A DNA stretch of 64,000 bases from Undaria pinnatifida (taxonomy: Eukaryota; Sar; Phaeophyceae; Laminariales; Alariaceae): NCBI GenBank assembly GCA_012845835.1, contig JABAKD010000015.1, positions 2,082,609 to 2,146,608 of the forward strand. The letters run 5' to 3'. The notes below the pieces were generated by a model. That model had not been told where the DNA came from. It did not search any database and worked only from the letters and a program-made list of their open reading frames with translations. The translations under genes and the position numbers were made by a program. This document shows positions 9,701 through 24,700 of the stretch, piece by piece (positions within the stretch are counted from its first letter, which is position 1; the number at the start of each line of letters is the position of its first letter).

Positions 9701-12700
9701 TTCGCAACCACCGCAGTTTGGCTGTCGCCGGAGTTGCTTCGGTGTGAGGTCCCTGCCCTAGAAGTTGAAGGGGGAGGGTCCGTTGCACTAGCGGTTCGTG
9801 TGGCTAACAATGGGGTCGATGCATCTGCTAGCGCCGGCCAACTCCTTATCTATGCCTTGCCGGTGTTGTCAAGCTTTCAGCCGATCGCGGGCCCCCTCAC
9901 CGGAGGAACCCCCGTCAACCTCACGGTTGATGGGTGGGGTTTATTTGCAGGCGCCGACGGTACAGTTGCCGTAAGATGTCAGTGGGGAACAGCTCTGTCC
10001 ACTCTAGGGGAGGTATCAACCGCAGATATAGCTGGACGCATTTTTGTCAGTTGTGAATCACCGTCGGCGGCCCTAATATCTGCTCATGATGGCCCCGATG
10101 TCGCTGACAACTTTGCAGTAATCAGTCTTCAAATAGACGGTCGGAATGCGAGCGTTGCCGCAGGTGCTCCTTTTATGTATTACGATGTACCTGCGGTTCT
10201 CAGCGCCTCGCCGTCGGCTGGAGGAGAGCTTGCGCCAACGGACGTAGTCGTCAAGGGGTCAGGGTTTGGGTTTGGGGAGCCAGGGGCAGCTGGGTCCGGA
10301 AAGACAGTGTGTGCGTTCGGAGACGCCACGGTTGCTGCTGCTGTCGTATCAGACTCGGAGTTGCGATGTCGGTCTCCGCCTTTTTCTGGCGGAAACACGA
10401 TGACTACGGGTTCGTTGGTCGACCTTAAAGTCTCACTAAACGGCGGAGTGGACTTCGGCCCTTCGTCTGCAACGTTTCAGTATATGCCGGCGGCGACTAC
10501 ATCAGGTAAGCGAGGAGGGGAGCAAACGTGTGTTCGTATTGAGACGCTTGCTATGAGAGGGGTAGTACGTAAGGCCCGCATTGTTTCTGACTGACGGGGC
10601 TCCGCGACGGAGGAACTACCCAGTATATTTGAAAAAGCGCTTCATTTTATTATTTGTTCGTTTTCCAAGCACGCCTTTAGACCATGGGATTATTTATAGG
10701 GCTGGACTTTAATAGTTGCTCAAAGTCACGTTTTTGGGTGAGATAGGGGTCTCCTCAGGTGACGAGCCCCAGAACATGTAGGTGCGCTGACCAAGGCTAC
10801 GGTAGGGGGGTCACTTTTCGGATTTGTTTTTTAAGTGGCTTTGGACCACTCGCGAGTGACCCCCCTGTTCCTTTCCGGTCGTTCGCTTCCATGCTGTTTT
10901 ATTTGGCGATATGAATCCGCAATGGAATGACAAGCTACGCTGCGCCCACAAAAAACGCCAGCATTTTTTCTCCCCGTGAGAGGTAGAGAGTCACTCGTGC
11001 GAGTGACTCAAACCCAGTGATGAAAATGGAGGTATCCCCCGTACCGCAGCCTTGGTCCACTCTAGCATAACATTAATCTTGATGTGGTTCATCACTTGGG
11101 GTATCGGACGTTGCGACCGGAAACGGTTGCCCAGGATCGCAAAAATACTCCTTACTGTGCGCGGTGTAAGAGCATGTGACACGAATCACAACTTATTTAA
11201 GCAACCCCAAGAGATGCATCAGCCTTGGTGTTGCAGCAGATTCACCACACCGTTCTTTTGCAGGTCAACATTGTTCGTTGTAGATAAATGAATGTGTCCT
11301 GCACGATGTATTTTTCTCTGTCCGCAGGAGTTCTTCCGGAGAGTGTGCCTCCAGGCTCGGTGTCTGAGATAGTCGTAACAGGTAGCGGCTTCTCACCGTC
11401 GAAGTTATTGTCGTGCATCTTCAGCTTAGGAGAAAATTCGAGCGTTTCGTCGACTGCTTCTACCAATAGCCAAGAGACAACCGTACTGGTCGCACAAGCG
11501 CGATTTGTGTCTTCTGAAGCGGTGGCTTGCACGACTGCACCTGTGGTGGAAGCAATAATGTCATCGTCGTCTACGTCGACGGCATCTCCGTCCACGGTTC
11601 TAGTCGGTGTGTCTAACAGTGGCGCGGAGACGGACGGCTCTTGGACAGAACTAGTTCTGTCTAACGCTCCCGTTCTACATCGAGCGACGCCAGCAGCAGG
11701 GCCTACTACAGGGTGTACGACGGTTACTGTCCTTGGCAACGGGTTTCTGGACTCACCAAACCTCTCGTGCGCGTTTGGAACGAGCACTACTTCTGCCCTG
11801 TTTGTTGACTCCGGCCAGGTTTCGTGCCGGACGCCGTTGTTTCAGGAGCCGCAAGAACGAGACTTACCGGTAAGGGTGGAGCTCACGGTTAGCAACAACG
11901 GTATAGACTATTCGGAGCTGGCGCTTGACTTCTTTTTCGCCCCTACGCCAGTTGTATCTTCGGTCTACCCCCGTGTGGCCACCGTCGAGGATGTTGAGAA
12001 CGGCGAATCGGTTGTTAACGTATATGGGATGGGGTTCGTCCATCACTTTGAGGAAAACCATGGCCTGGGTACCGATTACAGCAGCAGCAACAGCGCGGTA
12101 TTCAACACTACCTGTAGGTTTGCGGGTATTGGTGACGCTTTGGCCGTCGTTGTGCACCCAACGGTTATTACATGTCCGGTTCCACCTGTTTCTACCTCGG
12201 TGGGTGTGGTCGTCGTCACTGTAAGCGTCAACGGCCAGGACTTTCCAGCGCCAGAAAGCGGCGTAACCCTAGCTATCGTATCACCACCCATTGTTGGCTC
12301 GTTGTTCCCGACAATGGGGCCATCTTCCGGAGGCACTATCGTTCAAGTGTATGCGGACAACTTGAGCGAAGTTGACTCACTAGTGTGCGTGTACCAGTTT
12401 GGTAACGACACAAAGGTGGATGTTCCTGCAGAATACGATCGCCGTGGGTTCGTCAGTTGTACTACCCCCCCTCTTCTATCGGTGGATTTGGACAGCTCGC
12501 TTATGGATGGAGGAACAACAGTAGCCTTGGTAAGCGTTTCCGTTGCTTCAACATCGTTGGCTCCAAAATCGGCGATGACGGACCCCGCTGGTACAGAATT
12601 CATCTACTTCGCTACACCAGCTATTGCGCACCTAGCCCCTAGAACCGGGGTTCCCGGGACACTTGTGGACGTTATTGGTGAAGGGTTTTTGGATACGGCA

Positions 12701-15700
12701 GGTTTATCCTGTCGTTTTGGAGGCACGATTGTAGCTGTATCGTTCAAGAGCGTCAATCTTGTGACGTGTAAAGCGCCTCGACAAGTTACTTACGGGTCAA
12801 CTGTGGCGGTTGAAATGTCGAACAATATGATCGATTGGACTTCCAACGGTGTTACCTTCACCTATCGACCACGCAGCACACTGGACAGTGTTACTCCCAA
12901 GGTTGGTCCAGTGAGTGGGAGCACCATTGTTCGTGCTGCAGGGTTCGGCTTCCCCGTGAGCAACAGCAGCAATGACTTTGACAACAATATTTCGTGCCGT
13001 TTCGGGTCGACCTTAGTCGCGGCCACACCCGCGGAGGGCAACGAATTATTCTGCGTTTCCCCGCCGACTGATCGGGCCGGTTCAGTTAGCCTTGAGATCG
13101 CTGAAGGTGAATCGGACTTGACCGACAGTGGCTGGCGCTTCCACTACGTGCCCGACGTCGAAGTTAGTGGAGCCTATCCTTTGATTGGCCCGGAAATGGG
13201 TGGAACCGCGGTAGCTATCACTGGATATCAATTTATAGGGTTGGAACCTGTTGTGTGCCAGTTTGGACGGCCGGGTTATCGCGCTGCCGGCCACTGGCTA
13301 AGTCGCACTGTCTTCGTGTGCCACACTCCACCTCAAAGACCAGGGACCGTACGCTTAGCGGTAAGTACGAACGGGCAGCAGTTCACGGACACGGGATTAA
13401 CATACACCTATCAACCTGAGGCGGCCGTGTCATCCATTTCCCCGTCAAGTGGATCGGTGCACGGGGCCGTTTATATCACCGTGAGCGGGGTCGGTTTTGT
13501 CAATACAACTGACATAGCGTGTCTCGTGGGTGACCGTTTGGGAGAGGCGGCGTACGTTGACCCCACGACCGTGCGGTGTCAAGTGCCGCGTGCCGAGGTT
13601 GATGACCGCGTTTCATTTGCAGCCGTTCGGTTCGCAAATAATGGTGTCGACTTCACGGAAAATCTAGGCGTTTTGTTCAAGTACCTACCGTCGTTCGACT
13701 TGCATTCAATTGAACCCACCGTCGGATCAATCGAGGGCGGCACCTTGCTTCGAGTCCATGGAGCGGGTTTCGATACTGCCGGAAGCGTCAGCTGTGTGGT
13801 AAATGGCAATGTTGTTCAAACATTCGTGGAGACAGCAATGGTTCTAAAGTGTGCAACCCCCCCGGCCGTGGAAGCTGGGGAAGTGAAAGTCGAGCTTACT
13901 ATCAACGGAGCAGAAATGAGCCCTTCTGCAGCGAACTTTCGGTACCACTGGCCCGTCGAGGTTACCTCCGTGTATCCGGTCTCGGCACCTGAAAGCGGAG
14001 GCTCTAGGCTGTTGGTGACAGGCTCAGGATTCACTGACACGGACACCCTAGCGTGTGTGTTTGTGCTGTCTCCTAGTGGGCGTAAAGCCCAAATTACGAG
14101 CACCGCTATCTACCTGTCGGACAAAATGATTTCCTGCGCAAGTCCCCAGGGGGGCGTAGGCGATGCGGAGGTACGTGTGACCAACAATGGAGTTGATGTG
14201 TCGGTATCAACGGTGTTTCTTTCGGTGACGGGCAAGTCGACCGTTACGATGCTTTGGCCCTCGTCTGGTTGGACCGACGGAGGAACGGCAGTCCGTGTGG
14301 AGGGTACGGGGTTCGTTGAGTTCTCCGCCGTATTCTGTAGGTTTGGTGATACTGTCGTCAGTGCCGACGCTGTGTTAGATTATACTAGTGTTGTGTGCAC
14401 GTCTCCGCCGCGAGAAAATTCGGGTAGGGTGGCCGTTGAGGTCACCAATAACGGCTTGGATTGGACGTCTAGCGGCGTCATGTTTGCATACCTTCCTCCC
14501 ATCAAGATTTTAGGGGTGTCACCTAAGATTGGCCCGTTGGGAGGAGGGACGGTCGTCCGGTTAACCGGATCCGGCTTTGACGCAGCAGCGGATGGGGGAA
14601 AGCTGTCGTGTCGATTCGGGCTGAGGGTGGTGCCTGCAGTGGTCACAGACGCCGGAAGCGTCGCACTGTGTGTTGCACCAGCATCGCCGACGCTTGGTTC
14701 TTCTTCCTTGGACATAAGCGGCAACGGCGTGGATTTTTTACCGGACAGCTACACGTTCTATTACAGCCAGGACATTGCTGTCGAGTCTGCGTGGCCTCTT
14801 GCTGGCCCGGAGTCTGGAGACACAGTGGTAACCATTACCGGCTCGGGCTTTACGGATACTCGGGAAATCTTGTGCGAATTTGGACCAGTGGAGACGCTTG
14901 TGCCGGGAACGTGGGTCGACTCGACTACTCTTTCATGTATTTCTCCACCTCACATGCCTGGCATGGTACCGCTGAGGTTGAGCATGAATCGACAGCAGTT
15001 CGTAGAGACAGGGCTGTCTTTCGAGTACCTCTTACAGTCGACGGTGCTGGGTATTATGCCTTCGTCTGGCCCTCAACACGGTGGCACTCTGGTTGAAGTG
15101 ACGGGCGCTGCTTTTGTCAACTCGACGTCATTGTCGTGCCGTGTTGGAAGCAGAAGTCTTCCTGCGGTCTTCATTGACATTGAACATTTGCATTGTATTA
15201 CGCCCCCGTCGGCGTCGTCTTCTTCTCTCTCGCTAGAAGTGTCCAACAACGGCGTAGACTACACGAACAGTGCAGTTACATTTAGGTTTGTACCTGCCCT
15301 AAGTATCAGGCATTTGTGGCCAGCGAGTGGTCCAATCACCGGCGGCACTAAAGTCGTAGTGTATGGCTCAGGTTTCTCTGGTGGGACCAACATCTTCTGT
15401 ATCTTCGGCGGACGAGAGTCTTTGGCGGCTATACGCAGTGACAACGAACTCGACTGCCCAACGCCTGAGCACAACGCAACAGCCCTTGTGAATGTGGAAC
15501 TTACGAGCAACAGTGTGGACAAGGTATCATCATTGACAGCATTTGCGTATGTCGCTCCTATACACCTAACCGATGTGAGCCCGGCACGATCGGGCGAAGA
15601 AGGTGGAGCGACAGTGGTCGTCACCGGAAATAATTTCATCCGGTCTCCTTCTCTGAGCTGCAGGTTTGGCCGGCAGGACGCTACGCCGGCGGCGTGGATT

Positions 15701-18700
15701 TCCTCTACGCGCATCTCGTGTTTGACACCGCCATCGCCGGCAGGTCCGGGGGATATAAGTCTGTCCGTCTCAAACAACGCACAAGACTTTGCGGGCAAGT
15801 CGCTGCTGTTCACGTTCATTCCGGCTTTCACCGTGATGAAGAGCCAGCCTGAGACCGGCCCTGTCGACGGTGGCACCGAGATCACGCTCATGGGTACAGG
15901 GTTGGGCGAGACGGGTCCATGGGCCTGTATTTTCGGGGAAGCCATTGCGGTTCTGGCAACACAGCTTGCCAGCGGGGACCTTCAGTGCAAGTCGCCACCT
16001 CAGCCGCCCGGACGGGTCACATTGCGGGTATTTAGGTCCCCCTCTCCGCTGGGGTCTGCGGTTTCGGGAGCAGTTGCTGCGGCAAGCACGGGTTTGCTTC
16101 GCGACTTTGACCTTACCTTTGAGTACCAGGGCGCCGTCTTCCTTTCCTCAATGGAACCTCGCAGTGGATCTGCCTCTGGGGGCACGCCCGTAACTTTGCG
16201 AGGGTTTGGGTTCGCCAATGCGAGTATGCTCACTTGCGGGTTCAGCGAACAGAACGGTCGATTCCTCACGTCGCCTGCAGTGATAACGTCCGGCAGTATG
16301 GCTGTTTGTTCGTCGCCCGCAATTTCTCCAAGAAAGGGGTACGCCTACACCGGTGGCCCATGGGTGGTTACGGTCATGGTGAGTCAAAATGGGGTGGACT
16401 TTACCCGCCGAGGCCTGCAGTACACTTACTACCAGCCGATCGAAATCTTGGGATTGTTCCCGTCCATGGGATCCACCAGCGGGGGCACAACCGTTACCGT
16501 CGTCGGCCGACATTTCCTCCCGTCGGAGGAACTCAGTTGCCGTTTCGGTGCATTTGCGGCGTCTCCGGGAAAATTCCTATCTTCGGATGCGGTTCGCTGC
16601 TCTGCACCCCCGTCTCCGCATGGTCCCACTAACGCCGTTGTTACAGTGACGAACAACTTGGTGGATTTTTCTGAGTCGTCGGTGATTTTCGAGTACCGTC
16701 CACAAGTGAAACCGGAGCGGTTTTATCCTACCATCGGCCCTCTCTCTGGAGGAACGCTGGTTAATATTGAAGGGGGCGCTTTCTTTGCAACACCACAGTT
16801 AGCTTGTCGCTTTGGTGGAGTAATTGTGAGGGCAAATCTTGAATCCCCAACGGAGGTCACCTGCCGAGCTCCTAAGTCAGCTGTGGAGAAAAAAGTCGTC
16901 TTACAGGTGACCGTGAACGGAATGGAGTGGGAGGATGTTCGAACCACAGACGACCAAGGAACTTTCACATACTACCGGCCGCCGGAGGTCACCATGCTTC
17001 ATCCCAGCACCGGACCACTGGAGGGTGGAACGCACTTGTCGGTTTTTGGACGTTTCCTGGAACCAGTGCTCACGGACGGTCCCATACTTTGTCGAATGGG
17101 CAATGCGTCAACTGCTTCCCAGCATATATCTGCGGCCCTCACGTGGGAGTTGTCCAATATCGAAGATATGGAGGACTACGTGGTCTGCAAGGTTCCCGAC
17201 CTCAGCGCACATAACTTCATGGGAGTGGAAGTAGCCGTGAGTACTGACGGAGGACTGCACTTTTCTTCGCCAGCTATGGTATTTACATATCTTCAGGTGA
17301 GAAATGCAGGGCGATATTAACCACATAAGGCTTTAGCGCGAGTTCTAACCACGTTAGGTTCTCTATCGTAAACTGTCGTTTTATCTTCCCGCGTTTCCCG
17401 TCTCGAGTGGTGCCAATACGATCGCTTGTCTTGACATGCGTGTTTTTGTCGGGTATGTTGTCACAGTGCACGGGCTAAATCGGTGGTATGGCGCCTCTAC
17501 TGCCGATATAGTATCTGGTTCGTTCGATATTCATCACCAGCCTGGAAAATGCGTGAAAAAAACGTACAACCCCTTCTATTCACTTGACAGGTGCCCATAA
17601 TCTATTCCATATCTCCTACGGCTTCAATGGAGCGGGGGCAGGCCACCGTTACCTTGACGGGTCAGGGTTTCCTGAGCGTTCCGACCTTAGCTTGTCGCTT
17701 CGGTCTCGCAAACAGCAGCCAGCCTGCCCAGGTCGTTTCGAACGAGAAAATAAAGTGCCCTACACCGGCTGAATCTGAGCCAGGCACGGTATATCTGGAA
17801 GTGACCCTAAACGGTCTCGACTATACGGCACAGCAAATTCCTTTCAACTTTTTGCCGATGGTAAGCGTTTTCGGTTTAGCGCCCGAGATGGGCCTCGTGA
17901 GTGGTGGAACTCCCATCATCCTCGAAGGATTCGGGTTCGCTGGGATTGGACGTGAGGGGGTACGGGTGGTTTGTCAATGGGAAATTCCTGGCCCCGATCC
18001 ACGAGAATTGCTGGTGACTCCGGGAGTTGTGACGTCTGACTCCACGCTAGCGTGTGTTTCGCCCCCTGCCGGGCAACACGGAAGTGCACGCGTCTCAGTG
18101 CTTGCAAACGATATCAACGCCGCGAACAATTATGACGCGACCCTGTTGTTTGAGTATAAAATGCGTCCGATTGTCAGCCAACTGGTTCCCGCACACGGCC
18201 AGCCACTCGGAGGGACCAGGATAACTGTTGTAGGCAACAACTTTGTCAACGATAATGGTCTCAGTTGCCGCTTTCATCTCGCGTCTGCTAGAGGCGAGTT
18301 GGGTGTTGAGACAACCGATGGTGTGGACGTGCCAGCGGAATTCGTTTCAGAGACAGAGGTGCACTGCCTGTCGCCAGCCCTGGATTCACTTTGGCCTCAA
18401 GAACATGATTCATTTGACGTGGGCCACGTGCTGGTGGAGGTTTCCAACGGCTTGTTATCTTCGGAAACGTTTGACACCAACCGAGGAATTTCATTCTGGT
18501 ATCGTCCGCAACCAACGGTAAGCCGGAGTGTGTTGACATTTGTCTTTTTCCAGCATTTTCCTGTCCAAGTGAACCGTTCTACGGTAGCCCGCCAATGTTT
18601 CTTTCACGAAACAGCTGCTTTTGAAACTATCTCCAGGCCGTATCTCCTGAAATACGGCGCCCCTTGCCACCCCGACGTCATCGTTCGATAGTCCTTTGCA

Positions 18701-21700
18701 AACAAGAAAATACAAGATGATACTATTTGAAGGCACCCTTTCTCGTGTCGAGCAGCTATGAAACGTTCGATAGCAATATCGCTGGTTTTGATTGGGGTCT
18801 ATCGTAGAATCAATCAGGTATGGCCGTACCACAGGAAGGGGGCGTTGAACATTCGCAGCACGCAACAACTGATAGCAGTTATACCTGCTACCGTTTTCTT
18901 TCCTTTTTTCGAGTTAATGGTTCTTCGTGACAACAGTCTGCACCATTCCGCGTGAACACCGCGTCCAAATACTCAATCTCGCTATTATTTTTCTCCAGGT
19001 GACAAAGCTGACACCCACATTTGGATCGTCTAAAGATGGAGCGACTGTCCACATAACCGGAGAACACTTCTTTCCCAGCGACTCCATCGGATGCCGTTTT
19101 GGTGCCGTCTCTGCCATGGCGACGTTCGTGTCTCCCGCACACATTTCTTGCACAGTAATGGGGCCTATGGCTCCAGAATCTGTCGAAATGACTGTAACCA
19201 ACAATGGTGTAGATGTTATGGAAGCAGGGACCTTCGTGTTCCTGCCAGAGGCTACAGTGACGGCCCTGGATCCATCATCAGGCCCGTTTTCTGCGGCAAC
19301 GTCGGTTCAATTGAAAGGAACTGGATTTTCCGATTTAGACCGGCCTTTTTGTTCGTTCGGCGGAAATATGGTTGCTGCTGAGGTAATTTCGTCAACCGAA
19401 GCCAACTGTATAACCCCTATTATCGCACGCTTAGTGTCCTTGCGGGAGTCGCTGCCGGTGTCGGTACATTTCTCCAACCACGGGTTCGATGTTAATGGTA
19501 AACCCGATAGCGTTACTCCTCCGGGACCAATTTTTATGCTTTACGACGAGCCGTCGGTGTCGTCCCTCACTCCATTGGGAGGAGTGACAAACGGCGGAAA
19601 ATCCATTGTAGCCATGACCGGCGCTAACTTCGCTATCAATGGCGGCGTGAATCCGGGCGAAGACCGGTTGGATTGCCGACTGGGAAAAGCCGGCAAGGTA
19701 TACACAGGAATCGTAGCTAACGCCACACACGCAACGTGCGAAGTTGCGTGCGGAAACTTCAGTGGCCGCGCGAGCTTGGAAGTGTCGCTAAACGGAGGTG
19801 CTCACTGGACTGTGTCTGACGTTGACTTCCGTTGCGGTCTTCTTCCGACGGTTGAGTCTGTTCACCCACCGATCGGCCTTGCTGCTGGCGGCACGATCAT
19901 CACCGTCACAGGGTCTGGATTTATGCCCAGCTCGTTGCTCAGTTGCCTCGTCGATCACGACAAGTACGACGCTATCCCGGTACCAGCCGTGTGGATCTCG
20001 AACTCGGTACTCCAATGTTCAACCCCTTCAACATCAGGGACGCTCGGGGGGGTTACGAATAGCAGCGTGGTTGTTACTAACGACGGTGTTCATTTTTCTG
20101 AGCCGTCATTGAGTGCTACTTTCGAGTATGTGTTGTCGCCTACGGTTTGGCGTGTTTCGCCAAGCTTTGCATCCGGCGCTGGCAGCGGTACGGAGGTGAT
20201 TGCTATGGGCACAAACTTCGTTAACACTTCAACTTGCTCATGCCATTTGACATATTTGGCAAACGATAGCGGCGTTGACGGGGACTATCACAGGGTGGCT
20301 ATCCCGACGACGTTCGTCTCAACCACGGAAATATCTTGTTTCGTACCTGGGGGAGTAGTGCCTCCTGGGCAATCGCTATTGGCGGTATCAGTCAACGGTG
20401 TTGACTTCGATGAGCATGGAGTGGCCTTGGAGATTGACGCTTTGCCACAAATATTCAACGTGGTGCCTGCGCGGGGTATGACGGGAACGACGGGTACTCC
20501 TGTTGAGGTGAGAGCTGTCTGAGCAGTGAACTTCACGGTTTTTGACCTGCACCAATAGGACATGAGTCCTTCATAATTCAATGGCAAGCAATACCCTCGT
20601 TCTGCGATATGTGGGTCGTGGATGCTTGTTCTAGGAATGGACAAATCGACACCGCCTGTTTATTTTTCTTAGTTTTCCATCTCATCTATTGTCTTGGCTC
20701 TTTCATTCTAACCCCCTACCTTTTAGTGTTTGGGTCAATGGATTTCGATCGAGGTTTTCCAATTGTACCAAGTTTCTGCGACGCTTGCAGGATACCTGAT
20801 ACGAGTTGTCACCCGATGTTTAACGTGCGTTTTGCCGCCGTGATCCTATGCAGATATACGGAGCTGGGTTTATCAACCGCACTGGCCTCTTACTGTGCCG
20901 ATTCGGTGACGACAGTGTTGTGGAAGCTTTGTTCGTGTCCTCTGGCGTTTTGCGATGTTCGGCTCCTGCTCATAAATTAACAGGGGCAGTCGAAGTCGCG
21001 GTGTCTATAGATGGCGCGGCGTCTTTCAGCCGAGGTTCTGGTTCGTCAGTGACCCATTTCCGGTACCTAGAGCCTCCCTTTGTGACAGGACAGTCGCCCC
21101 GTAGTGGCCCGGATACGGGGGGTACGGTCATCACAGTGTTCGGTACGGGCTTCAGCAAAGACTTTCAGTTCACGTGCTCGTTTCGGGGGGAAAACTCACC
21201 CGCAGATGCAGGCGAGGCGGAGACACCTGCTGCAGTTATGTCTTCATCAGAGCTGACGTGTATCGCACCACGTATCGCTTCCGACATCAAAATCGGGGAA
21301 AAGATGGAACTGGTGACTTCTGTCGACTTGGGAGATGGTATTTTAACACATGTTCCAATACCCGTCGGCGGTTCAAGGGACCCGCCGTCGTTCACGTACG
21401 TACCAGGTTTGCAGATTACGTCGTTGACACCCGACCGAGGGCCAACTACTGGTGGAACTGTCGTCGAAATCGGTGGCTCTAATTTTCTTTCACTCGGTGC
21501 GGGAGAGAACGATAACGCGACGGCTGCTGTCTCTTCCCATGTGGTTTGGTGTCGGTTTGGCTCGGCTGTCACATTGGGATCTCGTATCTCTGACACGACG
21601 ATACGATGTTCTTCACCTCCAAGGGGCGCTGGGTCGCCTGCGCAGGCAGAGCTTAGCATCAGTGTGAACGGTGGGGCCGACTTTGCAGGCGGGGCCTCAG

Positions 21701-24700
21701 GATCAAAATTGGTAAGTGCGGAACTTCTCCGATTGTTCGTTTAACTTGTCGGGTGCAAGCGTCCCCAAATAATCCACAAAACACGTGGTTACGCTTACCC
21801 TTTAAGTGTTGTTTTCCTTCTTGATCGAACGTTGTGTCTGTTTGCCAATTAATTATCGCAATCCCTACGGAGTACTTGGAGATGCTTCAACAACTTGCAT
21901 ACTACGGTACGCTCTGCGACAAACGCACGGGGGCTTTGCCGTTGGCCCTTGTTCCACGTGCGTCATTTCATTTCTACCTTGCGGACTGATAGTTATCGTC
22001 CCATTACACCCATCCCACCAGGCTTTCTTGTACGAAGACTCGGCGCAGGTTGCTTCCGTGTCGCCGACGTACGTCCTGTCGACCGGAGGTACGCGCATCA
22101 CCGTCGAAGGGTCGGGGTTTCCACGCCGTGGAGATATACGTTGCCGGTTCGGAGAGGCCGCGGACGAGTCATCCAACCCGTCCTCAACTTCCTACGCGTA
22201 CGCGCTTTCAACAGAAGAACTTGTTTGCAACGTTCCTCGTTCGGAATTCGGCCCTGGGGAGCTTGGATCTGCCCAGGTTTTTCTCGCCACAACTGGCGAT
22301 GATTTTGCACCGACAAACATGTATGTTAATTATGTTCACGCAGTGGTATTAAATTCCTTCAGCCCCGATCGTGTCGACGAGCAGGGTAACCACAGCATTT
22401 TAATTCGCGGGACAAACTTTCCGGACCTCCGAAGCCTGGCCTGTCGGTTCGCCGGCGACCTTTACTCTACAACCCCTGCTCTGTGGTTGAAATCGACGGC
22501 GGTGCGTTGTCTTACCCCATTGCTGACCCCGGGGAACGCATCTATCGAAGTTACATTCAACGGCGAGGACTTCGTGGCGGCGCCCCAGATGTTGATAGTA
22601 GATGCAATACTGACTGCCACAGGCGTTTCTCCTCTCTCAGGGCCCATCAGTGGCGGCACCAAACTTACAGTTACGGGAACTGGGTTTAGCACTATTTATG
22701 GAGACAAAGAAAGCGAAGAACACAGTCAAATGTTTTGCTTGTTCGGAGAGTTTCCGGTAATCGCTAAAATCATTTCGTCTACAAGTCTTTCGTGCCAGGC
22801 CCCGCCCGGCTTCGGCATCGCGACCGCTGATACGCATGGGTTGGCGCCCTTGACGATTGTTAGACGCGGCAACGATAACACCACGGTAGTGACTCCTTCA
22901 GATTTGGTACCATTCAACTACCTTTACCTTAGAGATGCAGTGCTAACGAACACTTATCCCAGCAGTGGGCCGTCCGCTGGTGGTACGCGAGTGGTGCTTT
23001 TAGATATCCAGGACGAAATTTATTTGGTACTAGCGGCTGGATTGGAACCAGATATTCGATGCAGGTTTGGGCCCGCTACAGACGCTATCGTCGTGGTATC
23101 TGGGGACTATTCGGTAGAAGACGATATTTTCTGCATCGCTCCGCCGTTGTCAGGAACAGCGCCGACCACCGTGAGCATTGAGGTTTCTCTAAATGGCGGG
23201 AATAACTTCTTGGCGTCTGACGCGATGTTTTCCTACTATGAAACTCCTAAGATCGACTCAGCAAGCCCATCAGCGGTTTCTGTCAGGGGTGGATCGGTAG
23301 TGGTGCTTCAAGGGGAAAGCTTCCCTGAAACAGGTGGCTTCAATTGTACGTTCGGTTCTGATGCAACCCCGGGGGTTGGTAAGTGGGTGTCGTCGACCTT
23401 GCTGGAGTGTGTGTCACCACCACACCCACCGGGCTTTGCTTCAGTATCTACCACATTCAACGGAGTTGATACTAGCACCTCTACAGCTTTGTTGGAATAC
23501 TTCGATGACCTATGCATAACATCAACGTCGCCGGCTTACGAAGTTATCGCTAGCGGCGCAGAGGTTACGCTACATGGGACGGGCTTCGTCAACTCCTCTC
23601 TTCTCTGTCTCCGGTGGCGTAGGAAATCAGACGGGGGCACGGATACCAGTCCGTGGTATGTGAGCTCCCTGGACTTCGTCAACAACACAGCCGCAACCTT
23701 TGTAGCTCCGCGGGTGGGGGTGAACGAGGATGGAGGCCCCATTCTTCTTAGCTTGGAAGTTTCAAACAATGGCTTGGACTTTGTTCCGGTGGAAGAAGCC
23801 TTATCCTTCGCCATATCGGGAAGCCCTCGGGTGCATCATGCCTTCCCACGACATGGTACCACGGCCGGGAGCACAGCCGTGCACATGGTTGGTACAGGTT
23901 TTGTTCCACTGGCTACTTTTTGCAGGTTTGGAGTACGGGAATTGAATGGCACAATCAATGTCCGCACTGAAGAGCTCGCCGACGCCAACGTGCGCAACTC
24001 CACTCATCTTACATGCGTGACTCCAAAAGCCCTGCCCGGAGATTATTTTATCGAAGTGGTGACGGGGGTGACAATGCATGCCTTCGCAACAGCCACGAGC
24101 GACGAGGATTATGAACAACCGAACATTAGAGCTACCGTGGGTTTCACGTACATCCCCGTGCCCGAGATATTGACCGTCGAGCCCATCATACTTGCGGAAT
24201 CCGGGGGTGCTGATGTCACCATCACAGGCGTTAATCTAAGCCGCACAGGTCTGGAGGCTTGTCGGTTTGGAGGAGAAACGCAAGCCAAGGCAGTGTGGCT
24301 GAGTACAAATGCTGTAAGGTGTCAAGCACCGCCCTCACCACCGGGGTTATTTTCATTGGAATTGACATTGAACGGGATAGAGTGGTTGACGCTACCTGTC
24401 GACATACGCTATGAGCCAAGTCGCTTTGCATATTCATTGACACCGTCCACGGGGCCAATGAGTGGAGGATCGCTCGTAGCAGTGACAGGATTGGGCTTCG
24501 CGGGTCCCGAAGAAGAAGCGTTCTTCTGTAGCTTTGGGGATGTTGAGGTGAGCTGCCATGTGCTTCAAAATATAGCCGACTACGACATGCATTGAAGTAC
24601 CGTGTTTTTCACTGGCAACTTATTTAACTCTGGAAATTGTAGGAGGGAAGTTCAGGTTAGCGTGGGCAAAGTCGTCATTGTTTTGCTTGCGGTCGGAGTT

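Noticed and set aside
15259-15945. Long minus-strand open frame (228 codons), and others such as 57608-58396 and 25953-26582
   Set aside because: They lie antisense to exons with strong domain content, have no recognisable motif, and arise because the GC-rich coding strand lacks stop complements. Shadows of the real exons.
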